A stretch of 64,000 nt of DNA from Thamnidium elegans (taxonomy: Eukaryota > Mucoromycota > Mucoromycetes > Mucorales > Mucoraceae), in NCBI GenBank assembly GCA_025201345.1, contig JAIXMG010000047.1, positions 24,913 through 88,912 of the forward strand. The letters run 5' to 3'. Below the pieces are notes generated by a model, which was given only the letters and a program-made list of their open reading frames with translations, ran no database searches and was not told where the DNA came from. Shown one piece after another: positions 1 through 11,449 of the stretch. Position numbers and translations under genes: made by a program. How positions within the stretch are numbered: the stretch's first letter is position 1; each line of letters starts with the position of its first letter.

Positions 1-1222
1 TCTTGTGTGCGTCCTTTAACTCAAGGTCAAAGCGTCCGAAACGTTCAAGTATATAATTTCATCGAACAACTGAAAAATAACAGACAAGCTGCGCATAAAA
101 CACTCTACAATATTAAAAAAAAGATTATTAGATGCTCGTTATCGTCAGCTCATCTGTCGATTGGCAATGCAATATAGAAATTTGCAACACACCATTCCAA
201 CTGAACGTACCAATAATTGCCGTGCAATTGATAAAAAGCCATCTATAGATTAGGCGGAACGTATACAGTTACAAAATAATCCTGAAGAAATTGATCGTAA
301 CTTTTCGTTCTCTGGCACCGATAATGGAATAGCAAAAATGACAGAAACTGTTCCTTTAAATCTTGAAAGCTTTAACTATCACTTAAGATTGCACAACATG
401 TATAGTCCTCTAGCTGATACTCAAGAATCTACTGATGATGTTTAAGAGCTTCCGTTTATACCATTTCCTAAGCCTCTTACTGTGAATGCAGGCGATATCG
501 ATCTAGATGGTGGTCATTGGCGGCTAAGAATAAAACTGAAAAGAGGGAAGAGGACGACAGATGTAGGGCAGTTGGTCACACAAATGGAAAGAAACCTCGC
601 AGAAAATAGCTTCTCAAAAGCTATCACAGTACAAGAAACAAAGCGAGCATACAGAGAGCAAATAGTTAGCCGAGAACAGCTTCGCGAGTTTTATGGATCC
701 AGAAAAAGACCTTCAGCGAAAAGCAAAGTCGAAATTTTGGGCTACAAATTTCGAAGTCATTTATTTACCCAAGAGAGAAAGGAGATGAAAGAGGGTGAGA
801 AGTATCTGGTTATGTCTATTGGTGATAGGGGAACTGGTGTTGGTTCAACATTTAAAGGATATCGTCGGCATGGTGGGACTTGGAAACAAAAAATTCACGA
901 CCAATCCAATACAACATGCATTACAAATGAAAACAAAGCAACCCAAACTTGCGTCTATTACCTTTGTCCTTTATATCGTACCAATCAAAAAGTCATGATG
1001 AAGAGGAAAATGGTTTAGAAAAGTATAAATGTTGCATTTATTTGTTATAATCAAGGCTGTGTTTTCGTACGCCATCGGTTTATCCGGCCTGGTTATACTA
1101 TTTTTCAACCGAACGTTTCCCCAATCAGCAGCAATACTCAGTCAATTCAATAGTGATTTTAGAAACAGAACCTACCCCTTCCTTAAAGGAAGCGGGTTTA
1201 AGGCTAAAGGCGATGCGTCGTA
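1..1222 (+). pseudogene. Decayed Fanzor (TnpB-like RNA-guided nuclease) gene, 5' end outside the window
   Basis: Fanzor proteins are the eukaryotic relatives of TnpB and carry a RuvC nuclease domain split by a zinc finger. Coding pieces lie in three frames. Positions 1-175 encode a helical, basic N-terminal part. Positions about 253-440 contain FSFSGTDNGI, which fits RuvC-I with its aspartate. Positions about 441-1018 contain the stretch ending YLVMSIGDRGTGVGSTFKG and then a TCITNENKATQTCVYY segment where a CxxC zinc knuckle is expected but the second cysteine is lost. Positions 1029-1222 contain AIGLSGL, the RuvC-III context, and a C-terminal AKGDAS. In-frame stops (for example TAG near 176 and TAA near 444) and frame changes show it is dead. 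No terminal repeats were found. The family call rests on motif order recalled from fungal Fanzors. An unrelated RuvC-fold protein is less likely. Confidence 0.72.
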
Positions 1223-2763
1223 ACTGAAATTGTAAGTTGCAAATTTTTATTTCAAAATTCGGATACATATATATTTCGTCGTTGCATGAATTTTTAATAT
1301 CATACAGTTACTTTATGATCCTATTACATGTTATATATAAAAAAAAAACAATTACTTATCCCTCTGGGAGGCTTTATTAGGGATGAAATTAAGCGCATAT
1401 ACAGACATATATTTTATATGCATTCACTTATAAACGATTATCTCGCAACTTTTACCTTGTGTGATTATTTTACATTTATTTTTATTGATCCTTAGCAACA
1501 TCGACCGGTAATAACTATTATTAGAAATAGAGAAAAAAAAGCGGGATGGTCAAATAAAGAAAATTGAAAATAATGTATATTGGGTTAGTGGGATCGTCTA
1601 AAGTGACAGCTTAACTTCTTTTAATAATAAATATATATACATATATATATATATATTAAACCAGGTCAAGACATGTCTTTTGCGATTTCGATATCTTAAA
1701 ATTAGTTGGTGGAGAAAAGGAGGGAAACACTGGTTTACACTTGCAGAACCAATGATTTTATCTTGCTTTTAAAACAAGAGAAAATAAAATACAGACGAAA
1801 TTATAGCTTTGGTATTAAAGATAATACTGTTAAGTACGGTAGTGATATACATAAATCAAAGAAGTCTGAGATTAAATATAGTTTATGCATCTCGCTTTCG
1901 TATATATTTGTTTATCTGGGCGAAGCGACCTCCAATTTCAGAATTATCACCGTAAGAAAACACTTTTATATTATGCTGTTTTTACTTATGATATGTATAG
2001 ACAGTTGCAATAATGTATGGTACGGATGAACTAAAATACTAATTTTATTATACGTAACAAGTGGCACTTTTGTTTGACCAAAACAAAAAAAGTTTAAACT
2101 TTACGTTGCCTGTTTTAAAACAAATAAACTTTGTGTTTCATATTCCGCTGCCACTTAATGTTGATACAACTCGGGAAAATTATGTTTAAGTGTAGATTTT
2201 GGGGAAAGATATTATTATAAAACACGAAGTCAAATAATAAAAATAGTAGTTTTAAGTGAGCTCCAGATTATATAGTTGTCAACTTAGTTATGTAGTTTAT
2301 TTATTAGTTTATTTGAAATGGTATTAAGCGTCTTATCTCCACTAAGGGATTATCAAACGATATTAGTTAAAACAAGGGGATAATCAAATAGAAAGAGGGT
2401 AATACAATAAAATCGTATAAAGTAAAGTTTATTTAAAGTAATAGTTTTAGACTGTTTGAATGGTATATCAGCAATGAATCTTTGGAAAGGTAACTAGGAA
2501 ATGTAATTTAATACAGATGGTAGCTATACAGTGAAAGATAAGAAAGAGATATAGAAAAGACAAAAAAATGAACACTAAGATATTTTAAGCCTACGGTAGT
2601 TAAGCTTATTCAAAAGAAAAAGATGGTATTTATATTTTTATCAGAAGTGTGTCACTTGAGACATTATTTGATGCAACAATGTAACATACTCGGAACGTAT
2701 ATATTTACCCCTTTTTCTTCGTTTTATTCCTTTTCTTTTTCTTTAGTTAACAAATATATTAGT
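1223..2763. other. AT-rich intergenic stretch without a recognisable gene
   Basis: Only short AT-driven open frames occur here (for example 1706-2029), and none resembles a known protein. A (TA)n run sits near 1630-1660. The first exon of the Hsp70-like gene may lie at its right end. An ATG at 2764 is followed by a good GTAAGT donor at 2813, but joining it to the next exon creates a stop. Confidence 0.6.
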
Positions 2764-2869
2764 ATGGACGAGATATATGATTTTCTCCAACATACACACT
2801 TCGTTGTTTTTTGTAAGTGATCCTCTTACTGCAAAATAATTCCATCTTTTGCTTTTTTTTTAAAAAGAG

Positions 2870-5800
2870 AAGCATTATCGTTATATAGATCTTGGAGTGA
2901 ATACGACTAATGTAACTTATTGTTCCAATTCAAAAAAAGATGTCCGATACATACTTCCAAATATGAGGTAAGTATAGAGTACTAAAAAATATACGATGAA
3001 TTTGAACAATTTGTAAAAATGTAGAAAATACAGTTATATAACTTATGATAAAAATAAATCGAATGTTCTAAGTTGGGGAGACCAAAGTGTTGACAAGCAA
3101 GATACGGCACAAATCGATGTGTCCAGAGACAAATTATACCAACTCTTTAAGAAGGGAAAAGATAGCTGGGATCAAGATGACTTATTCACGTTAACAGCTG
3201 TATCAGACTTTATTCGCTTATCTGTAGAAGAACTAATTAAAGATTCCAAAGGAGAAATTAAAGATAGTGATGCACTCCATTACGTATTACTTGTACCATC
3301 GGAATGGGAAGAAGAAATAAGAGAAGTTCTGATTCGACCTATTTTTGTTCAAGCCAATTTAATATCAAAAGATGATCACCAAGAAAGGCTTTTATTTTGC
3401 TCCGAAATAGAATCTGCATATTACTACTTAAGCGATCCTAAAAATAATTGTTTTACTGAAATGACACATAATACGATTTTGGGTAGAATTGTTACTGTGG
3501 AGGAGAATCAAGTGTCGATCAAACTGGATTTAATCTTAACTGGAAATCCTCTATTTGATTTTTCTGGTTCCGTAACGCGTCCGAAAATCATGAATTCAAA
3601 TGCAATGTCTCTTACTTCCGACGATGTTAAAAATGGTATTAGAGAGTTTATAAAGATCAAATTCTCTTTCGATGCTCAAGAAAGTACTATCCTAAATATT
3701 ATGAAAGCATTGGGTAATGATACTTTTACTGATATGGCAAGTAATGTAACATGGGATTAATCAGGCAATATCAACTAACAGGTTATTATAATAGAAAGAT
3801 AAAGATGAAGCTTCTTATTTAATGAAACCTTTTATTACTGACGAAAATATATCTGAGTTAGATAAACACCAAGAAGAACGTATAAAATCCATTCGACCTT
3901 TTGATATATGTGCTGAAATCAGTAAACATTTGCCTGATAACTTGAAACAACTACTTCCAAACAACCTTGTAAAGAAGTACTTTATTTTAAAATTTAATGA
4001 TAAATATACTTCTAAAATTAAATTAGACGACGGTCTATTACAGTGGTCAAGATTTATGTTTGAGTATAATCGAAAATCTTTCGACTTCAGCTATATCGAA
4101 CCTGAAAACACTCCGAGCAAATCTATTGGCTATCAAAATATCATGCGTGGGACTTTTCGATATTCGATTAACGCAATTCAGAATTCTAACATATACAGTA
4201 AACCGCGTATACTATCAACAGAACATTCGGCGATCTCGTCTTCAATATTCCTAAACTCGAAACCTGATGCCATTATGAATATAGGTACATCATCATTATA
4301 TGCTTTATTATTTCAGCAGTAATACTTTTTACAATTAGATATTTTGCTCGACTCTACAGTGTTATCGTTCTCACTTTTAGATGAAAATGGTCTAGTAAAA
4401 GAAATCTGGAACCATGACTACTTTGCACCTAACATCGGGTAAGATATGAATAAAACATTATGTAGATATATATACTAATACAGTTTTAGTTTGTGCTCTC
4501 TGGGATCGTTCTTTACTTTTTCAGAAGTAGTAACATTAAATGTCAAAAAATTGTAAGTCTACTCATAAGTATGATATATTCGCTACGAATAAAAAATTAA
4601 TGGCTTATTTAGATTTATCACGTTTGTTGAAGAATACTTAACAGATGAATCAAGTATTTCTTCTGCTGTATTAAATAAGGACATGCTAATTGAAATAGAA
4701 AATATACTAAACATGGAGAGCCATAATAAAGATAGAACGGTATCAACACAACAGCAAGTTTACATCAAAGCATTTGTATTGATTTATATGACTTATATAA
4801 ATGTAATTATATCAAGAAAGATGCCGAAAATCGCAGGAGGTAACAAAAATATAAAAACTGGATATGCTATTACTGTTGAAAAAATGTTACTTGAGAAGTT
4901 ACTTGTCACTAAGGATGATATAAGAGGTATGATATATGCAAGCAAACTGGTACAAGAAGACGACAGCTATAAAAAACTCAGAATTACTACACAAGGAGAA
5001 GGTCTTTTACCTGTAATTCAACAGTCATTCAAACTACTATTTCCACTCAGGTCTTTCTTTGTAGTAGCTCAATTGCACGAAGACTATGTACAGCTAACGC
5101 TAAATAAAGTAGTAACTGAATCTGGTTCGGATCACGAAGATCAGGAAACAGTTATTATCCAAGAGGAAATAATCCATATTCCCAATATGTATGACGCATT
5201 GTGCTTCAACATGTGGAGCAATATTACAGAAGATAGCAGCCTAATCCAACTATGTGACACACATAAAGGATATAACGACAACGAATTACTAGGCATATTC
5301 TCTCTAGAAAATCAAGCAGGATTTACGAATAACCTGAAAGAGTACATATCTAAAGAGGTAAGTAATCTAAAATAGTGTCAGTGATTATCATTCCGTTTAT
5401 ATAAAATTTTAATTTATACTTTTCATAGATTCTTAACAAGAATTTGACCACACAAAAAGCAGACAAAACCACTGTATATCTAAGCAATTCATGTAACTGC
5501 AGGGTTTGTTTAACTGTATATGATATTACAGAGGTTTCTTTCCGACCAGTTCTACAAGATATCATCTCTCTTGTATTTACTTCCTTGATAAATAAGCAAC
5601 CCTTCGGAAACTATAGAAATATTCAATATGTTTTTCACCTGATACGTTTCAATTATAATCCACAGTTCCAACATGTACTTATGAAGATACTAGATGAAGA
5701 AACCGACTATTTTTTATACGAACAAAGGATTGACTTGGCTTACTATACGATACCAAAATTACCAAATCAGCTGTTGCAGCCTATTCTTCAGGAAAAACCA

Positions 5801-6372
5801 TGTTCATATAAAGGGTTTCAAGTAGGTGTTTTACGTCAAGTTTATAGTGAAAACTTCGGTTTCGGTTTTAAGGACTCTTCGTATAGTCCTCCTATTGTAC
5901 TTAAAAGCAACCGAGAGGATACTAACACCATTTTAATCGATGACGAAAAAGTATTTCCGTTGTTCAAGAAGGGGGACAAAATGAATGAAAGTCGATTAAA
6001 TCGAGTATTTTATTTGAATACGAATCAAGAAAAGGTCCGCTTTTTGTTTTCCCTACGTAAGTAATAATATAAAGAGTACTGCTTTCTTAACTTACATAAA
6101 CTTTAATAGGTTTCTTTAAACTTAAGCCAGTTGCTAGTTTAAGGTTCGATGAACCTGTTAGCTTAGAGCATACAACTGAAAAATTCGGAGAGAGTTTATA
6201 TCTTGATATTATAAAGAAGCTGAGGAAGAATCAAGATATACCTTATATGATCTCTATAGTTTATCACGGTTATTCTTCCTCCCTTTATTTCGAAATTAAA
6301 GCGGTTGGAGACGAGACTAAAACAGCATTTACAACAGTACTGGCGGAACCCATAATATTATGTCGATTTTAA
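2870..6372 (+). CDS. Divergent Hsp70-like (HSPA12/actin-fold ATPase type) protein, eight exons recognised
   Basis: Hsp70-like ATPases of this kind are expanded in Mucoromycota. Their clients are unknown. Exons that keep frame are 2870-2967, 3034-3740, 3799-4284, 4339-4438, 4484-4552, 4613-5357, 5429-6056 and 6110-6372, giving about 1,030 residues. The first exon carries YIDLGVNTTNVTYCS at the phosphate-1 position, where canonical Hsp70 has DFGTT. The second starts with ITYDKNKSNVLSWGDQS, typical of the family. Later pieces include ILSTEHSAIS and LLDENGLVKEIWNHDYFAP. The true start is unresolved: the obvious upstream exon (ATG at 2764, donor at 2813) joins to give a stop. The DFGTT-to-DLGVN change suggests altered or lost ATP binding. 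The C-terminal half has no substrate-binding domain that I can recognise. It may be intact or very recently damaged at its 5' end. Confidence 0.66.
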
Positions 6373-7323
6373 AAAAAATTACCATTGTGTTCATGATGTA
6401 CCCACTATATTTTACACTTTAATAAAAGAAATCACAGCTTATAAATTCATATAGAAGTTGCAATTAAGAACTTTGTATTCGTATATAAAGCATTATACAG
6501 AGTAACAATATAAAAATGATGTTTCATGCAGTTGGCAATTCCACAAATCTGAGATCGAATATAACGAAAGCATTTATAAAATGACATTTATTTCTTTTTC
6601 TCCCTCAAGCCATAGTGCTTTCTACGTCCCATTTTCTTCTTAATAAAGGTACGTATACTATTATTTATATCTGCATTTATAGAGTATTATATCTGTGTGT
6701 GTAGTTGTTTTACACACCATTTTTATATTTCTTGACTGGTCTTTGAGAGGTATGTATTATATCGCTTATGCTAGTTTTCAGTATGAGTTTGTTTTATTTA
6801 CCACTGTTTGAAATAAGAGTAAAAATGGGAAGGGAAGAAGTTATATCCTCTTGAGTAGGTCTTATAACTATGTTATTTACTTGAAGTGTTCCTTGGGTTT
6901 AGACTCTTCAAAGTCACTTTGAGTTCGGATTCCTAGCCAAATAAACTATACATTTAATGTCCCGTCGATGTTTAATACAACACAAATGAAACTGGTTTAT
7001 CGAGTCCCGAAATAATATACCTAAAAGAGAGAGATATTTACCTCAAATAACCAGATAAAATTGGATGGTGAATGAGGGCTTGTCCATCCCATTTTTGTCG
7101 AGCGAAGGATTTATAGTCTGCTCTTGCTCTAACCAAAGTTCGAAGGCGGGTCCTTCTGGGATGCGTCACACGGATCAAAGGCGAACACTTTTTGTCTCAT
7201 TCTAATCCGGACGTATCTTATCACCAATCTTCCAAGCAATAGGTATGCTCCACCTATCAGACCAAAACGGGACACATTAAAAACACGGAATATCAACGAT
7301 CCTAACAATTACTGCTGTTCTTG
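6373..7323. other. Intergenic stretch, no supported gene
   Basis: No continuous coding signal was seen. On the minus strand near 6586-6640 there is a short basic tail-like frame (MGRRKHYGLREKKK then stop) after an AG acceptor-like site. It could be the last exon of a lost gene, but nothing upstream supports it. Confidence 0.5.
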
Positions 7324-7952
7324 TTATGATACATTCAAGTCCAAGAACTGCTTCGATACACACTTGATCAGAGTGCATAATGTGTCACGTTCCACATTAT
7401 CAGAAATACCATGCACACCACGCAAATTAAATCCTTGTTCTAATTTAACACCAGACATAATATTTGTATTGCTTGCTTTCGAGTAGAGAGATACATTTAA
7501 CTCATCTGCCATTCCGGCCATCTTGAAAAAATGGTGGAACTTTATTGAGAAACGGATAGTAAGAATTCCGTACAGCACAAGAAGTACGGTGATGGCTGCC
7601 AAAAGGTATTCCTATCAAAGGGTGTTTACGTCAAATGCATACAGATAAATTCATGGTAACTATCTGAAAAAATACTAAACAGGAAACATTAACTATTCAC
7701 TATGGAACTATACAATTCAATGATTCAAAGGTATATTTACCTTTTGCTCTTTGATTATAATGTAGACTCCTGGTTTGTATTGTACCAGTACAAAAAAAAA
7801 TTGTACCGCTTTAACAGTTTCTGATAAATGATTATATATGCATAACGGGGTGAAGCAGCAAGTACAAAATTAAAAGCCATAACCGCCTCTTCGATTTTGA
7901 TATGTAATTGTATTGCTTCGTAAATGCCATGCTTTTTTTTTGGATCAGCCAA
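7324..7952 (-). CDS. Small predicted membrane protein, unrecognised, one-base break in a poly-T run
   Basis: Not recognised. Two exons join in frame: 7741-7952 (starting MADPKKKHGIYEAIQ) and 7324-7611, with a GTAAAT donor and a TAG acceptor. Exon 1 is 212 nt. The downstream frame (VQYKPGVYIIIKEQK, then EYLLAAITVLLVLYG) is reached only if the nine-T run at 7792-7800 had ten T's, which would make 213 nt and about 166 residues. One hydrophobic segment (AAITVLLVLYGILTIRF) follows the splice, and the rest is soluble-looking. The protein starts 151 bp from BCD1 and diverges from it, so the two may share a promoter region. The missing T could be an assembly error at a homopolymer or a genuine inactivation. 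Confidence 0.45.
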
Positions 7953-8103
7953 AGAGACACTTTCTCTTTTTTTTCAGTACCAGTTTCGGTGTTTTAACGC
8001 AATTTTTTTTTTTTTTTTTAACTGTAAAAAGTTTTTTTTTTCTTAAAACATATACCTTTTTACATATACACATATATTATTTTAAAAAAAAAAGTAAAGT
8101 GTC
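7953..8103. promoter_or_regulatory. Divergent promoter region with long poly-T tracts
   Basis: These 151 bp separate two divergently oriented start codons. They are dominated by T runs (a 13-T run near 8008-8020) that could act as nucleosome-excluding tracts. A shared promoter role is inferred from position only. Confidence 0.4.
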
Positions 8104-9459
8104 ATGACAGATTCCACTCAAGATCAAAGTGAGATAATACCAACTACACAAGAAGAATCGGTGCCCGAGAAGGAATCAACACCAGATCGTAGTACGATAA
8201 CCGAGTCCAGCATAGATCCAGAGATTGAGTTTGAACAACCTACAGCGCCAGCACCAGCGCCAAAGCTAACACCTGAAGAAATAAAGCAAGCAAAACTATG
8301 TCATTTGTGTAAAAAGAACGATTGGAAATATACGTGTCCGCGTTGTCTTGTACATTCGTGTTGTATGACATGTGTCAAACAGCATAAATTGGATACAGAG
8401 TGTTCTGGTATTAGAGATAAAACTTCATATGTCCCTTTACGCGAATATAACGAGAGTAATATGATGAGTGGTAAGAGGGTTTGTTTTCTGTAAGAATTGT
8501 GTGCGTGTAATTAATATATATTTTTTTAAGATTATACGTATTTGGAAGATATGTCGAGACAATCAGATAATTTAACTAGAAGTAGATTAAATACAACAAA
8601 GGATTTACAAGGTAGAGCTGCAGAGAATAGAACGAAAATGTTTATTAAAGGAGCAAATCAATTGGGCATACATTTTTCTTCGTTACCTGCTGGTATGAGT
8701 AGACACAAGTTAAATCAAAGCAATTACAGTAAAAAGTAAGGCATTTTTTTTTTGTAGTAGTAGTAGTAGTACTAAAAGAAAATCAATTTAGCTTAAAGCA
8801 GATATTTTGGACAATAGAGGTCAATTTTTGTCGATTTGGTAAGAAAGAGAGATACTTGGAGCACTCGTAAGTATTTTTTCGTTTTATTTTTTGGAGGCTG
8901 AATACTAAATTATTCTTTTTTTTTTTTTAAAAAAAAAAAAAGATTTCCAAGCGGTAAACCTTTTCATGCATTTTTTGAAAACTTGTTATTTTCAGAAACG
9001 CCATTTGGAAAAGGATCTTATGGTATTATACGTCATCAAATCAAGGATTTTATAGAAGCAGGTCTTGGTCAGTTTAATGTGGCCTTAAAGAAGGAAAAGG
9101 CACCACGCGGACATTTTGTGGATATGACAAGTGTATTGGATTCCACTTTTAAACAAGTGTTAAAAGGAGAGAATATCATTGAATATCCCATCTTTTATAT
9201 TTGGTTAAAAAGCGATGATATGCCAAAGGAGATTGTTGTATTAGAAGAAAAGAAATTGTTGATTGCTGAGATTACGAGTGATGATACCATATTAGATACA
9301 AGTGCAATAATAGAAGAGACAGCAGCAGAAGAGACAGCAGCAGAAGAGATAGCAGAAGAGGCAGCAGGAGAAGAGGTAGAAGAGACAAGTGCTAGTTTAG
9401 ATGATGTAGTAGACCAAATAGAAGAGCTTAAAGATACAAGTTCAATGGATGACGAATAA
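8104..9459 (+). CDS. BCD1: Box C/D snoRNA protein 1 (BCD1/ZNHIT6), HIT zinc-finger protein
   Basis: BCD1 is a nuclear factor needed for assembly and stability of box C/D snoRNPs. Four exons keep frame: 8104-8470, 8531-8735, 8792-8866 and 8943-9459 (387 residues). The HIT zinc finger occupies about residues 66-101, with CHLC, CPRC, CCMTC and a His/Cys pair. Next comes the BCD1-type segment SYVPLREYNESNMMSDYTYL and, after the second intron, LKQIFWTIEVNF. The start was chosen because it is the first ATG after a poly-T/A leader and precedes an acidic, disordered N-terminus. The C-terminus is a long acidic Glu/Ala repeat with EETAAEET-like units, unusual beside the conserved core. The PITP gene follows 189 bp downstream on the same strand. 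Confidence 0.9.
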
Positions 9460-9648
9460 ATTTATTTTTAATTATAAACCGTTTTTATATTATAAACTCA
9501 ATAAATTTACTTGCCTCCCGCACCTGCCAATCGGCCCAAAATAGCCTTTTGAATTTTTTTTTCTGTTTTAAAAAAAAAAAAATTGGAATATATTTTTTTT
9601 TCCATCTCTTTCATCTTACTTTTTTTTTTAAGAAAAACCAACCCCATC

Positions 9649-10918
9649 ATGATCATTAACGAATACCGTGTTATTAACAACTGTACAGAAGCAGAATATC
9701 AAGTTGGTAAGATAAAAAAAAAAACTCCTTTTTGTATAACCTTTTTTTTTTGACATTTTTTTTTTTACAGCACAATTATATGCTACAGCTCAAGCATCCA
9801 AGCAACAAACGGGTGGCGGTGAAGGTGTTGAAGTATTAAAGAATGAGCCTTATGAAAAGCCCAATGAAAAGGGTCAATATACTCAAAAGATTTATCGATT
9901 ATCTTCTAAAGTTCCTGCTTGGGTTCGTGCTGTTGCTCCTGCTGGAGCTCTTGATCTTTATGAAGAGGTAAGCTTTTATTTATGTTTGTTTTTTTTTTAG
10001 AAGCTTAGCACTAAAAATAAATTCGTTTGTTTTTATTTTTATTTTATTTTTTTTAAAAAAAAAGGCTTGGAACGCTTATCCTTATTGTAAAACTGGTAAG
10101 TACAATTTTGTTTATTTTTATATAAAAAAAAGGGAGAGCACTATCTCTTTCTTTTTTTTTGGGGGTGGGGGGTAATAAGGGGAAAGAGGCGAAAGGGAGG
10201 GTAGAAGGAAGAAGAAAAAAAAAAGCTCCTATTTGGCTTTATTATTGTTATTGTCGTTATTACATCGGTTTTAATGCGGAAATTGAAAAAAAGGAAGAAG
10301 AGTTGCCAAGTAATATATTATATATATATAAATAACTAACACTTGTCAAAAAAATATATATAGTCTTAAAGAATGGTTATATGAAGGACGCATTTTCTAT
10401 TGTTTACGAAACACTTCATGTAAATGGTTCTCGCGGTGAATTAGAAAACGCACTCAATATCTCTAAAGATGATCTTAAAAAGAGAAATGTGATTATTATC
10501 GATATTGCCCACGATAAGGTTGATGCTAAAGACTACAAAGCAGATGAAGACCCAAAGACCTATAAATCTGAAAAGACTGGACGCGGACCATTAACCGATC
10601 CTAATTGGCAAAAGACTTGTGAACCAGTCATGACTTGTTATAAATTGGTTTATATTGAGTTCAAGTGGTTTGGTATTCAAAGTAAAACCGAATCCTTTAT
10701 CGCAAAGACCATTCATAATTTATTTACCACGTTCCACAGGTAATTTGTTTTGATTGACATGTTACACACACACAAAATTAATAACCACGTTTTTCTTTAT
10801 TAGACAACTTTTCTGTTGGACTGATAGATGGTATGGATTGACTATTGAAGATATTAGATCTATTGAAGAACAAACAAAGAAGGATTTAGATGCAAAGAGA
10901 GATCAAGAAAAGAATTAG
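9649..10918 (+). CDS. Phosphatidylinositol transfer protein, class I (START-like PITP)
   Basis: Class I PITPs exchange phosphatidylinositol and phosphatidylcholine between membranes and feed phosphoinositide signalling. Five exons keep frame: 9649-9706, 9771-9967, 10065-10095, 10364-10739 and 10804-10918 (258 residues, normal for the family). The N-terminus [20 protein letters not shown] is the classic PITP opening. [41 protein letters not shown] and [10 protein letters not shown] mark the lipid-binding core. WFGIQSK and the [12 protein letters not shown] helix form the C-terminal lid region. No extra domains are attached, so this is the soluble single-domain form. Its stop lies 42 bp from the stop of gatC on the other strand. 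Confidence 0.95.
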
Positions 10919-10960
10919 ACTTTTTAAAATAAACCATTTTTCATATATACATATATCTTT

Positions 10961-11449
10961 TTAATCTGATGATGATGGCATGGTGCCTTTAACAACATAA
11001 AAATTGCCACTCTTTTCTTTAGCGTATTTTAATAAATCTCTTCCGCGAACTTCATCTGTATTGCTTTCAACTAACTCATCACTACGAAGAACTTGCCCTA
11101 TATCTTGTTTCCATATATGTGTCAATGGTTTCTCTCCTTTAAAGTCAACCGTCTTTATATGCTCTGTAAACTGTGTTAATTGATCTATTTCGGATTTTAA
11201 TTTACTTGCTTGTTCTTGGTTGGTAACCCCGAGACGAGATAAACTTAACAAGTGCTGGAATTGTTTATCTGAAATGGGTTCTCCCATGGGTTCTAATAGA
11301 GATTGAACTGACCATGTTGGTTTTAAAGGTATACATTGTGCATCTACTTGAACTTTTTTTTATCGTAAGTTTTTATTGCCTTTTCTCTCAAGTATATATA
11401 GTTTACCTTTGGTTGTTAAGGAGCGTTTTGTAAAGTGAGTTATAAACAT
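10961..11449 (-). CDS. GATC: Glutamyl-tRNA(Gln) amidotransferase subunit C, mitochondrial
   Basis: GatC helps the GatA/GatB amidotransferase convert Glu-tRNA(Gln) to Gln-tRNA(Gln) in mitochondria. Two exons, 11407-11449 and 10961-11352, join in frame (144 residues). Exon 1 encodes MFITHFTKRSLTTK, a basic Ser/Thr-rich presequence fit for mitochondrial import. The body has SRLGVTNQEQASKL, FTEHIKTVDFKGEKPL, LRSDEL and the C-terminal GNFYVVKGT, in the order usual for GatC. Without the 5' exon the protein would start internally at MGEPIS, so the spliced form is preferred. It is convergent with the PITP gene, and the 3' UTRs must overlap or nearly touch. Confidence 0.88.

Noticed and set aside
7913..8107. 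Phe-rich 64-codon plus-strand ORF
   Set aside because: It is generated by poly-T tracts in the divergent promoter region and overlaps the conserved starts on both sides.
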